In this document: positions 1 through 4,608 of the stretch, in pieces
Layout: every line of letters begins with the position of its first letter
How positions within the stretch are numbered: the stretch's first letter is position 1
From: Paludibacter sp.
Lineage (GTDB): Bacteria; Bacteroidota; Bacteroidia; Bacteroidales; Paludibacteraceae
Length of the DNA stretch: 5,766 bases
NCBI GenBank assembly: GCA_028705705.1
Contig: JAQWCZ010000137.1
Coordinates: 1 to 5,766, forward strand
Reading direction: 5' to 3'
Made by a program: the position numbers and the translations under genes
The notes under the pieces: generated by a model
Told to the model about the DNA's origin: nothing
Database searches by the model: none
What the model saw: the letters and a program-made list of their open reading frames with translations, nothing else

Positions 1-200
1 CAGTATTTCTCAATCTTTTGAAGATAATTAAGTAAGGTATTGACTTTTTCTTCCTCTCCTTCAATTTTAACCGTACGACCTCTACCCACCATCCTCACAT
101 GAGGAAACAGGTTCTTCAGTAAATGCAGATTTACATTGTTCACCCCGAAAAAAACGAGGGTATCCGTATGTTCGGAAAGTTCAAAAATTTGTTCGAGCAT
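1..200 (-). CDS. phoH: PhoH-family protein, N-terminal 66 residues (truncated by window edge)
   Basis: PhoH-family proteins are cytoplasmic P-loop ATPases of the PhoH/YbeZ type, often tied to RNA metabolism. Only the first 66 codons are here, so the ATPase motifs lie outside the window. The visible part reads MLEQIFELSE followed by VFFGVNNVNLHLLKNLFP (residues 16-33) and a basic beta-hairpin GRGRTVKIEGEEE (39-51). This is the typical opening of Bacteroidota PhoH, a small N-terminal domain before the ATPase. The ATG at 198-200 is preceded on the coding strand by AGGA four bases away, one of the few Shine-Dalgarno-like signals in the window, which supports this start. The gene follows glyA on the same strand after a 108-base gap that holds a 65-bp palindrome. 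No TAnnTTTG promoter is visible in the gap, so read-through from glyA is plausible. Identification is by remembered family similarity; the symbol is the family name. Confidence 0.85.
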   Translation of the reverse strand, partial: MLEQIFELSEHTDTLVFFGVNNVNLHLLKNLFPHVRMVGRGRTVKIEGEEEKVNTLLNYLQKIEKY

Positions 201-235
201 TCAATCCTAATTTTGTTGTTCAATTGCATAATATA

Positions 236-300
236 GCATCATTCAGCAATCGAGCGACCTTAATCGCGAAGCGATTTCGACGCGAGATGCTGAATGATGC
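236..300. repeat. 65-bp imperfect palindrome (REP/MITE-like) between glyA and phoH
   Basis: A 13-bp perfect inverted repeat, GCATCATTCAGCA (236-248) and TGCTGAATGATGC (288-300), encloses more pairing. Positions 250-251 and 254-256 pair with 286-287 and 281-283 around a tandem G-A/A-G mismatch. An inner hairpin AATCGC-GAA-GCGATT lies at 262-276. The whole element can fold into one long stem on either strand. Neither outer end is followed by a T-run, so it does not look like a classical intrinsic terminator. It lies 9 bases past the glyA stop, in the gap to phoH. Its size and branched symmetry suggest a dispersed REP-like or MITE-like element that could also act as an mRNA 3'-end stabiliser. 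The structure is seen directly; the dispersed-repeat reading is inference. Confidence 0.75.
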
Positions 301-308
301 GTACAATA

Positions 309-1589
309 TTAATAAGCGAACAACGGATACTTCGCCATGGTGGCATTCACCCTTTGACGAACAAAAGCAATCACCTCCTCGTTATCCACATTCGACAATA
401 CCGTTTCGATTAATTCAGCAATCTCGACCATCAGATCCTCTTTGGCACCACGAGTTGTAATCGCCGGAGTACCCAAACGGATACCTGAAGTTTGGAATGC
501 CGAGCGACTATCGAAAGGAACCATGTTTTTATTGCAGGTAATATCCGCTTCAACCAGCGCCTTTTCAGCTACTTTTCCGGTCAAGTCAGGATATTTGGAA
601 CGCAAGTCAACCAGCATCGAATGGTTATCTGTTCCACCGGAGATAATTGTAAAACCACGTGCAATCAAAGATTCAGCCAACACTTTTGCATTCTTTTGAA
701 CCTGAATCTGATACTCTTTATATTCCGGTTGCAGACATTCGCCGAAAGCAACTGCCTTAGCAGCGATAATATGTTCCAGCGGTCCGCCCTGAATACCAGG
801 AAATACAGCAGAATCAAGCAAAGCCGACATCATCTTCACTTCACCTTTAGGAGTCGTTTTACCCCATGGATTTGGGAAATCCTTACCCATCAGGATGATA
901 CCACCACGTGGCCCACGCAAAGTTTTGTGTGTGGTAGAAGTCACGATGTGCGCAAATTTCACCGGATTCTCAAGTAACCCCGCAGCAATCAAACCAGCAG
1001 GATGCGCCATATCAATCATCAGGATAGCGCCAACTTTATCCGCGATTTCGCGCATGCGTTTGTAATCCCACTCACGGGAATAAGCAGACCCCCCCCCAAC
1101 AATCAGTTTAGGTTGTTCACGCAATGCCACTTCTTCCATTTGGTCATAATCCACCCGTCCGGTTTCCTGTTTTACATTGTATTCACTGGGACGGTACAAG
1201 ATACCCGAACTATTTACCAAAGAACCATGCGATAAATGTCCGCCATGAGCCAGATTCAGACCGAGAAACTTATCACCAGGATTCAAGCATGCCAGAAAAA
1301 CAGCCGCATTGGCCTGGGCACCTGAGTGAGGCTGCACGTTTGCCCATTCGGCACCAAAAACCTCTTTGATACGATCAATGGCAATCTGTTCCGATTCGTC
1401 CACTACCTCGCATCCTCCATAATATCTTTTCCCGGGATATCCTTCAGCATATTTGTTGGTCAACACCGAACCCATAGCTTCCATCACCTGGTCGCTCACA
1501 AAGTTTTCCGATGCAATCAGTTCAATACCTTTCATCTGACGTTGTTTCTCCCGGTCGATGATGTCAAAAATTAAATTGTCTCTTTTCAT
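309..1589 (-). CDS. glyA: Serine hydroxymethyltransferase
   Basis: This PLP enzyme of fold-type I converts serine and tetrahydrofolate to glycine and 5,10-methylene-tetrahydrofolate, the main source of one-carbon units, in the cytoplasm. The protein has 426 residues, near the family norm. Landmarks are ELIASENF (23-30), the tyrosine-rich [15 protein letters not shown] (45-59), the DMAHPAG aspartate and histidine (D193, H196), the PLP Schiff-base lysine K222 in [14 protein letters not shown], and the substrate-carboxylate arginine R371 in SGIRLGTPA. All key residues are present. The ATG at 1589 gives the usual [11 protein letters not shown] opening. It is preceded by an AT-rich stretch without a Shine-Dalgarno, normal for Bacteroidota. 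It lies 87 bases downstream of the flavin reductase gene, with repeats in the gap and no clear promoter, and is followed by phoH. A run of nine G on the coding strand encodes Gly165-Gly167. Confidence 0.97.
   Translation of the reverse strand: MKRDNLIFDIIDREKQRQMKGIELIASENFVSDQVMEAMGSVLTNKYAEGYPGKRYYGGCEVVDESEQIAIDRIKEVFGAEWANVQPHSGAQANAAVFLACLNPGDKFLGLNLAHGGHLSHGSLVNSSGILYRPSEYNVKQETGRVDYDQMEEVALREQPKLIVGGGSAYSREWDYKRMREIADKVGAILMIDMAHPAGLIAAGLLENPVKFAHIVTSTTHKTLRGPRGGIILMGKDFPNPWGKTTPKGEVKMMSALLDSAVFPGIQGGPLEHIIAAKAVAFGECLQPEYKEYQIQVQKNAKVLAESLIARGFTIISGGTDNHSMLVDLRSKYPDLTGKVAEKALVEADITCNKNMVPFDSRSAFQTSGIRLGTPAITTRGAKEDLMVEIAELIETVLSNVDNEEVIAFVRQRVNATMAKYPLFAY
1089..1097. repeat. C9 homopolymer (G9 on coding strand) inside glyA
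   Basis: Nine consecutive C on the plus strand encode three glycines (residues 165-167) of the [13 protein letters not shown] segment of GlyA. The frame stays open on both sides, so the run as given is in frame. All three glycine codons are GGG. Runs of this length are prone to slippage in replication, transcription and sequencing. Confidence 0.95.
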
Positions 1590-1620
1590 TTATGTATAAT
1601 TTGTATTTAATATATTTAGT

Positions 1621-1649
1621 TAGGGGGCGTAAGCATTACGCCCTTACGT
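1621..1649. repeat. Short palindrome (8-bp stem, 3-nt loop) upstream of glyA
   Basis: GGGCGTAA (1625-1632), a GCA loop (1633-1635) and TTACGCCC (1636-1643) form a perfect 8-bp stem, extendable by two G-T pairs (1623-1624 with 1644-1645). Part of the sequence can also pair in a second register: on the minus strand CGTAAG (1649-1644) is complementary to CTTACG (1634-1629). On the minus strand the stem is followed by CCTAACTAAAT, not a U-run, so it is a poor intrinsic terminator for the flavin reductase gene. On the plus strand only a weak TTACGTTTT follows. It abuts the GAATAGC heptamers. It resembles short dispersed palindromes seen in intergenic DNA of several bacteria; that assignment is inference. 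Confidence 0.6.
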
Positions 1650-1654
1650 TTTCC

Positions 1655-1682
1655 GCTATTCGCTATTCGTTATTCACTATTT
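1655..1682. repeat. Heptamer tandem array, GAATAGC type
   Basis: Read on the minus strand, 1682 to 1655 is AAATAGT, GAATAAC, GAATAGC, GAATAGC: two exact copies, one copy with a single change, and one more divergent unit, all on a strict 7-base period. The next heptamer, GGAAAAC, keeps the phase but diverges. The array runs into the 3' end of the flavin reductase gene: its TAG stop lies in the AAATAGT unit, and an in-frame TGA follows at once. The period matches that of the pyrB-pyrI array although the unit sequence differs. Confidence 0.75.
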
Positions 1683-2252
1683 CTTCTTCACCGTCCACCC
1701 GAATTTACCAATCTCTTCTCCCAGTTTATAATAATGACCGTGAGAATAAGCAATTAATTTGGCTTTTGCCATATTGAAAGTGTCGGTTTCAGAATCAATG
1801 TATTGTTTATCCGCCTGAATATTGATAACTTCAGAGATAAACATATCGTGTGTCCCCAGCGTAACAATTTCTTTCACCCGACATTCGATGCACAAAGGAG
1901 CTTCCTTAATAATGGGCGCATTTACCTTTTCAGCCATGACGGGCGTGAGTTTCATTTCTTTGAATTTATTATAATCCCTTCCACTCCTGACACCACACCA
2001 ATCGGCTGCATAAGCCAATGCTTCATTTGTCAGGTTAATCACAAACTCTCTGTTAGCTTTGATAATTTCATGCGATTTGCGTTCACGGCGAACCGAAATA
2101 TAACACATCGGGGGATTGGAACAGAGCGTCCCCAGCCAACTGATGGTCAACACATTAAATTCATTCGGAGTTTTACCACAAGAAATCAGCGCGGCCGGAA
2201 GAGGATAAATTAGGGTACCCGGTTTCCATGAGACATGAGATTTTTCGTTCAT
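1677..2252 (-). CDS. Flavin reductase family protein (FMN-binding split barrel)
   Basis: The protein is 191 residues from ATG 2252. It belongs to the flavin reductase-like domain family (FMN-binding split barrel, flavoredoxin-type relatives), cytoplasmic proteins that bind FMN and reduce flavin or pass electrons to a partner. Visible family features are the NVLTISW segment (33-39) and NPPMCYISVRRERKSHEII (46-64), the usual flavin-phosphate region with an SVR-x2-R-x-SH pattern. Next come EFVINL (69-74) and DWCGVRSGRDYNKF (84-97), and the C-terminal AYSHGHYYKLGEEIGKFGW (168-186). The substrate cannot be told from sequence. Start choice: a GTG at 2258 overlaps the pyrI stop as TAGTG and would add two residues; I prefer the ATG at 2252, five bases after that stop. 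Either start implies tight translational linkage to pyrI. The lysine-rich end and the stop codon lie in a heptamer repeat. Family placement is firm, precise role unknown. Confidence 0.9.
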   Translation of the reverse strand: MNEKSHVSWKPGTLIYPLPAALISCGKTPNEFNVLTISWLGTLCSNPPMCYISVRRERKSHEIIKANREFVINLTNEALAYAADWCGVRSGRDYNKFKEMKLTPVMAEKVNAPIIKEAPLCIECRVKEIVTLGTHDMFISEVINIQADKQYIDSETDTFNMAKAKLIAYSHGHYYKLGEEIGKFGWTVKKK

Positions 2253-2257
2253 CTGCA

Positions 2258-2725
2258 CTATTTCTTTTTTAGTTTAATTTCATCCTGAGCAATTTCTCTT
2301 TCGCAATACCTGCATTTGAGACGTACTTTATCACCCTCCTGAATCACATAAAACCGGGTGGGCACGGGCTGATGATTGGTAATGCAAACCGGATTTACAC
2401 AATGCATCACATCATTGATTTCATCACCCAACACCAAATCACGTTTTTCAACGACCTTATATTCTTTGATAATATTAATTTTTGCATTGGGGGCAATCAA
2501 GGCTATTTTGCTCGTTTCATCTTCAGCTAAAAACCGGTCTGAAATTTTGATGATTCCTTTCACACCCATTTTTTTACTGTCGAAATTATTTCCAATGGTC
2601 AGCGGATGATCGTAATACTTCAACCGCAAAATTGAAACTACCTGAAATAATTTATCAGCCGGAATGTGATCAATCACGGTTCCGTTTCGCAATGCTGCTA
2701 CCTTTAATTCTTTTTCCATATACAA
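2258..2725 (-). CDS. pyrI: Aspartate carbamoyltransferase regulatory chain
   Basis: PyrI has no catalytic activity. It holds PyrB trimers in the c6r6 holoenzyme and binds CTP/UTP (inhibition) or ATP (activation). The 155-residue length fits the family (E. coli about 153). The N-terminal allosteric domain carries GTVIDHIP with D19 and H20, then K60 in KGIIKI and K94 in VVEKRD, the residue numbers known for the E. coli nucleotide site. The C-terminal domain has the zinc cysteines C109 and C114 (CVNPVC) and C138 and C141 (CRYC), again at the E. coli numbers. Allosteric control is therefore probably intact. An alternative ATG at 2719 would remove two residues. The gene follows pyrB after 73 bases almost filled by a heptamer array, and its stop abuts the flavin reductase start. 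No promoter is visible in the gap, so it is probably cotranscribed with pyrB. Confidence 0.97.
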   Translation of the reverse strand: MYMEKELKVAALRNGTVIDHIPADKLFQVVSILRLKYYDHPLTIGNNFDSKKMGVKGIIKISDRFLAEDETSKIALIAPNAKINIIKEYKVVEKRDLVLGDEINDVMHCVNPVCITNHQPVPTRFYVIQEGDKVRLKCRYCEREIAQDEIKLKKK

Positions 2726-2732
2726 TATTTTT

Positions 2733-2791
2733 GTCTCCGGTCTCCGGTCACCAGTCTTCGGTCTGACGACCGTTGTCTGGTGACTGGTGAC
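2733..2791. repeat. Degenerate heptamer array with embedded 10-bp inverted repeat between pyrB and pyrI
   Basis: On the minus strand, 2791 to 2736 divides into eight contiguous heptamers: GTCACCA twice, GACAACG, GTCGTCA, GACCGAA, GACTGGT, GACCGGA twice, with a further GAC at 2735-2733. Every unit starts with G-A/T-C. Superimposed is a perfect 10-bp inverted repeat, GTCACCAGTC (2747-2756) and GACTGGTGAC (2782-2791) on the plus strand, plus an inner GGTC/GACC (2760-2763 and 2768-2771), so the transcript can fold into a hairpin. The array takes up 59 of the 73 bases between the pyrB stop and the pyrI start. It is visibly more GC-rich than the surrounding gap. Confidence 0.85.
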
Positions 2792-2798
2792 AATGATA

Positions 2799-3698
2799 CT
2801 ATAAAAGTACTTTCGATAATATCGCTTGTCTCACATATAACCCATTTTGCGCCTGTTTAAAATAATAGGCTTTTTCATTTTTATCCACATCCATACTAAT
2901 TTCGTTGACACGGGGAAGCGGATGCAGAATTCTCAGATTCGATTTGGTATGTTCCAACATTTCATTTTGCAGGGTATATACATTCTTCACCCGTTCATAT
3001 TCCATCAAATCCTGAAATCTTTCCTTTTGAACCCGGGTCATATACAAAATATCAGCATCATTGAAATTATCAATTAGTTCGTCCGATTCAGCGTATTTAA
3101 TATTATTCTTACGACAAAAGATTCTGTATTCTTCAGGAATTTTCAATTCATCCGGCGCAATAAATTTAAAAGTTGGATTGAAATGCGACATGGCCTGAAT
3201 TAACGAATGAACTGTTCTGCCATATTTCAGATCCCCAACCATGCAAATGTTCAGGTTTTCAAGCGTACCTTGTGTTTTCAGTATAGAATATAAATCCAGC
3301 AAAGTCTGAGATGGATGCTGGTTGGCTCCGTCCCCGGCGTTGATAATGGGTACCGGAGATACTTCCGAAGCATATCTGGCAGCTCCCTCCAACGGATGTC
3401 GCATGACGATCGCATCAGCATAACAACTCACCATGTGAATTGTATCATTTAGTGTTTCTCCTTTCGAAGCACTTGAAGTTGCAGCATCCGAAAAACCAAT
3501 TACTTTTCCACCCAAACGGATTACCGCCGTTTCGAAACTCAAGCGTGTACGGGTGGACGGTTCAAAAAACAAAGTAGCAACCACTTTTCCGTCAAAGGAT
3601 TTTCTGTTTGGATTCGCTTCAAAATCTTTTGCCGAGTCGAGGATAGAAAGAATCTCCTCTTTACTGTAATCAGTTATGGAAACCAAGCTGTTATTCAT
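2799..3698 (-). CDS. pyrB: Aspartate carbamoyltransferase catalytic chain
   Basis: PyrB condenses carbamoyl phosphate with aspartate to carbamoyl-aspartate, the first committed step of pyrimidine synthesis. From ATG 3698 the protein has 299 residues, close to the usual 300-310. Catalytic residues are all visible: the carbamoyl-phosphate loop FFEPSTRTR (44-52), K79 in SKGET, R100 in MRH, H128 and Q131 in [11 protein letters not shown]161 in YGRTVHSL, R222 and Q224 in MTRVQ, and HPLPRV (259-264). The reading frame stays open upstream to a GTG at 3788, which would add 30 hydrophobic residues. I reject that extension because it runs through a terminator hairpin and the family begins at [11 protein letters not shown]. 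There is no Shine-Dalgarno. It is followed by pyrI, implying an allosteric holoenzyme. Control is probably by attenuation in the leader. Confidence 0.97.
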   Translation of the reverse strand: MNNSLVSITDYSKEEILSILDSAKDFEANPNRKSFDGKVVATLFFEPSTRTRLSFETAVIRLGGKVIGFSDAATSSASKGETLNDTIHMVSCYADAIVMRHPLEGAARYASEVSPVPIINAGDGANQHPSQTLLDLYSILKTQGTLENLNICMVGDLKYGRTVHSLIQAMSHFNPTFKFIAPDELKIPEEYRIFCRKNNIKYAESDELIDNFNDADILYMTRVQKERFQDLMEYERVKNVYTLQNEMLEHTKSNLRILHPLPRVNEISMDVDKNEKAYYFKQAQNGLYVRQAILSKVLL

Positions 3699-3734
3699 AG
3701 GAAGTTGATTTAAAATGACAATAAATTCAGAAAC

Positions 3735-3771
3735 AAAAAAACCAACACAAATCGCAATTGATTTATATTGG
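3735..3771 (-). terminator. Intrinsic terminator in the pyrB leader (candidate attenuator)
   Basis: On the minus strand CCAATATAAATC (3771-3760), a 6-nt loop AATTGC (3759-3754) and GATTTGTGTTGG (3753-3742) form a continuous 12-bp stem with two G-U pairs, followed directly by seven U (3741-3735). This is a textbook intrinsic terminator shape, though the stem is rather AU-rich. It lies about 85 nt downstream of the TATCTTTG promoter and 36 bases upstream of the pyrB ATG, with no TAnnTTTG promoter between it and pyrB. It would therefore act on the pyrB transcript itself. The fold is read by eye; no energy was computed. It could instead simply end read-through from the gene upstream, if pyrB has a promoter I cannot see. 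Confidence 0.8.
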
Positions 3772-3822
3772 TTTACCGATAATACCACACTTGCATCTAT
3801 CTTGATTTAAAACATATAAATC
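3760..3822 (-). promoter_or_regulatory. Candidate antiterminator pairing in the pyrB leader
   Basis: GATTTATAT (3822-3814 on the minus strand) is perfectly complementary over nine bases to ATATAAATC (3768-3760), most of the 5' arm of the terminator, so the two structures exclude each other. A second small hairpin in the intervening loop, GGT-A-TTA (3786-3780) with TAA-ACC (3775-3770) around a UCGG loop, would also occupy the first two C of the terminator stem. The upstream strand can instead pair locally, GATTTA (3822-3817) with TAAATC (3809-3804), which would free the terminator. The pairs are seen directly; the switch is inferred. Confidence 0.5.
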
Positions 3823-3852
3823 CTGATGATATGTTGAATTAAATTGTTTCAT
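3763..3852 (-). CDS. Putative 29-residue leader peptide upstream of pyrB
   Basis: ATG at 3852 opens a 29-codon frame that begins [17 protein letters not shown], contains a CKC at residues 20-22, and ends with TAA at 3765-3763. I recognise no family and there is no run of one amino acid such as biosynthetic-operon leader peptides use. The start lies about ten bases from the -7 box, so the message would be nearly leaderless, and no Shine-Dalgarno is visible. The notable point is the stop codon, which falls inside the 5' arm of the terminator stem. A ribosome reaching it would cover that arm and block the hairpin. This parallels the translated leader of E. coli pyrBI in logic, not in sequence. 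A second short frame, MQVWYYR (3796-3773), ends one base before the stem. Whether either is translated is unknown. Confidence 0.45.
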   Translation of the reverse strand: MKQFNSTYHQDLYVLNQDRCKCGIIGKPI

Positions 3853-3861
3853 ACTTGCGTA

Positions 3862-3869
3862 CAAAGATA
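3862..3869 (-). promoter_or_regulatory. pyrB promoter -7 element (TATCTTTG)
   Basis: TATCTTTG on the minus strand matches the Bacteroidota -7 consensus TAnnTTTG exactly. A -33 TTTG is not clear; the best candidate is the degenerate TTTATG at 3887-3882. Transcription would start near 3855, giving a leader of about 155 nt before the pyrB ATG. That length leaves room for the terminator and the leader frame. The element lies 32 bases past the stop of the upstream gene. Confidence 0.65.
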
Positions 3870-3900
3870 TTAAATTTCTATCATAAATAAAATAGATTTT

Positions 3901-4497
3901 TCAGGAAATAATGACCTGACTGGCAACTTTTTCAAGTTTATCAAACAAGACTGTTTTATTTGCTATCGGAACGATAAGCCGGATAAAGCAACCTTCGTTA
4001 AAATCCTGTATTTTAATTTGCGCCTGATGTTGTTTTATCGCATTCATAACCACATCCATAACAGGATATTCAAAAAAAACATCCATGATACAATCAACTG
4101 TTAACTCAATAATCTCAGCCTGTTCCAGTGCATTCGAAGCCGCTTCCTTATAAGCGGTTATCAAACCTCCGGTTCCCAACAATATTCCACCGAAATAACG
4201 CACCACAACAACCAGCACGTTGGTTATTCCGCGGAAATTAATTTGACCAAGAATGGGTTTGCCTGCTGTACCTGAGGGTTCTCCATCATCATTCGCCCGG
4301 TATTCTTCCCGTTCAGCGCCTAACATGTAGGCATAGCAAATATGTCTGGCGTCATAATATTCTTTTTTAAATGCGGCAAGGTGTTTTTTAATCTCATCAA
4401 TATGCCTCACAGGTAAAGCAAAAGATAAAAATTTACTCCCTTTTTCCTTATAAATACCATTTGATTGCCTCTGAATAGTCAAATATGTTTCTATCAT
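3901..4497 (-). CDS. yigZ: IMPACT/YigZ (UPF0029) family protein
   Basis: This is a 198-residue cytoplasmic protein of the IMPACT family, named after a mammalian regulator of GCN2 signalling. E. coli YigZ is the structural reference, and a role around translation or ribosomes has been proposed but is not settled. The N-terminal UPF0029 domain is clear: YKEKGSKFLSFALPV (16-30), YYDARHICYAYMLG (47-60), RANDDGEPSGTAGKPILG (67-84) and the signature VRYFGGILLGTGGL (99-112). The C-terminal part (about 135-196) fits the usual DUF1949 ferredoxin-like domain. Start choice: ATG 4497 gives MIETYLTIQ, matching relatives. The longer frame to 4563 would cross the promoter. It has its own TAATTTTG promoter about 22 bases upstream. 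No convincing terminator follows it before the pyrB promoter, so some read-through into pyrB is possible. Confidence 0.93.
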   Translation of the reverse strand: MIETYLTIQRQSNGIYKEKGSKFLSFALPVRHIDEIKKHLAAFKKEYYDARHICYAYMLGAEREEYRANDDGEPSGTAGKPILGQINFRGITNVLVVVVRYFGGILLGTGGLITAYKEAASNALEQAEIIELTVDCIMDVFFEYPVMDVVMNAIKQHQAQIKIQDFNEGCFIRLIVPIANKTVLFDKLEKVASQVIIS

Positions 4498-4518
4498 GTC
4501 ACAAAATTTAATTCGCAT

Positions 4519-4526
4519 CAAAATTA
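4519..4526 (-). promoter_or_regulatory. -7 element TAATTTTG for the IMPACT/YigZ-family gene
   Basis: TAATTTTG on the minus strand is an exact TAnnTTTG match lying 21 bases upstream of the ATG at 4497. The 5' untranslated leader would be only about 10-20 nt. The -33 region falls in a T-rich stretch (4541-4548) without a clear TTTG. It sits back to back with the symporter promoter. Confidence 0.55.
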
Positions 4527-4547
4527 CACATTTTATAATAAAAAATT

Positions 4548-4555
4548 TATCTTTG
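4548..4555 (+). promoter_or_regulatory. -7 element TATCTTTG for the BASS transporter gene
   Basis: TATCTTTG matches TAnnTTTG exactly and is identical to the pyrB element. Transcription would begin near 4560-4563. That excludes the in-frame ATG at 4558 as a normal start and supports ATG 4609 with a leader of roughly 47 nt. The -33 element would lie near 4525-4531, overlapping the oppositely directed promoter; no clear TTTG is visible there. Confidence 0.6.
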
Positions 4556-4608
4556 TCATGCAAATATGGATCAGCATCTTATTACTTCCTTTACAAAATA
4601 CAGATATT

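Noticed and set aside
236..300. The long palindrome read as a rho-independent terminator for glyA.
   Set aside because: Neither strand has a U-run after the stem, and the branched structure is unlike a terminator.
492..977. A 161-codon plus-strand frame inside glyA.
   Set aside because: It is antisense to a strongly conserved gene, has no recognisable domain, and overlaps other shadow frames.
1803..2213. A 136-codon plus-strand frame opposite the flavin reductase gene.
   Set aside because: It is a shadow of the real minus-strand gene, with no family resemblance or promoter.
3699..3788. A 30-residue N-terminal extension of PyrB starting at GTG 3788.
   Set aside because: It would be translated through the terminator hairpin and U-run, is hydrophobic and unlike the family, and the normal PyrB N-terminus fits ATG 3698. 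The open frame is probably incidental, although translation through it cannot be excluded.
3871..3900. A possible terminator after the IMPACT-family gene, from TCTAT and ATAGA arms.
   Set aside because: Only five strong pairs with two mismatches, all A/T-rich, and no U-run after the stem; more likely promoter-region AT-richness.
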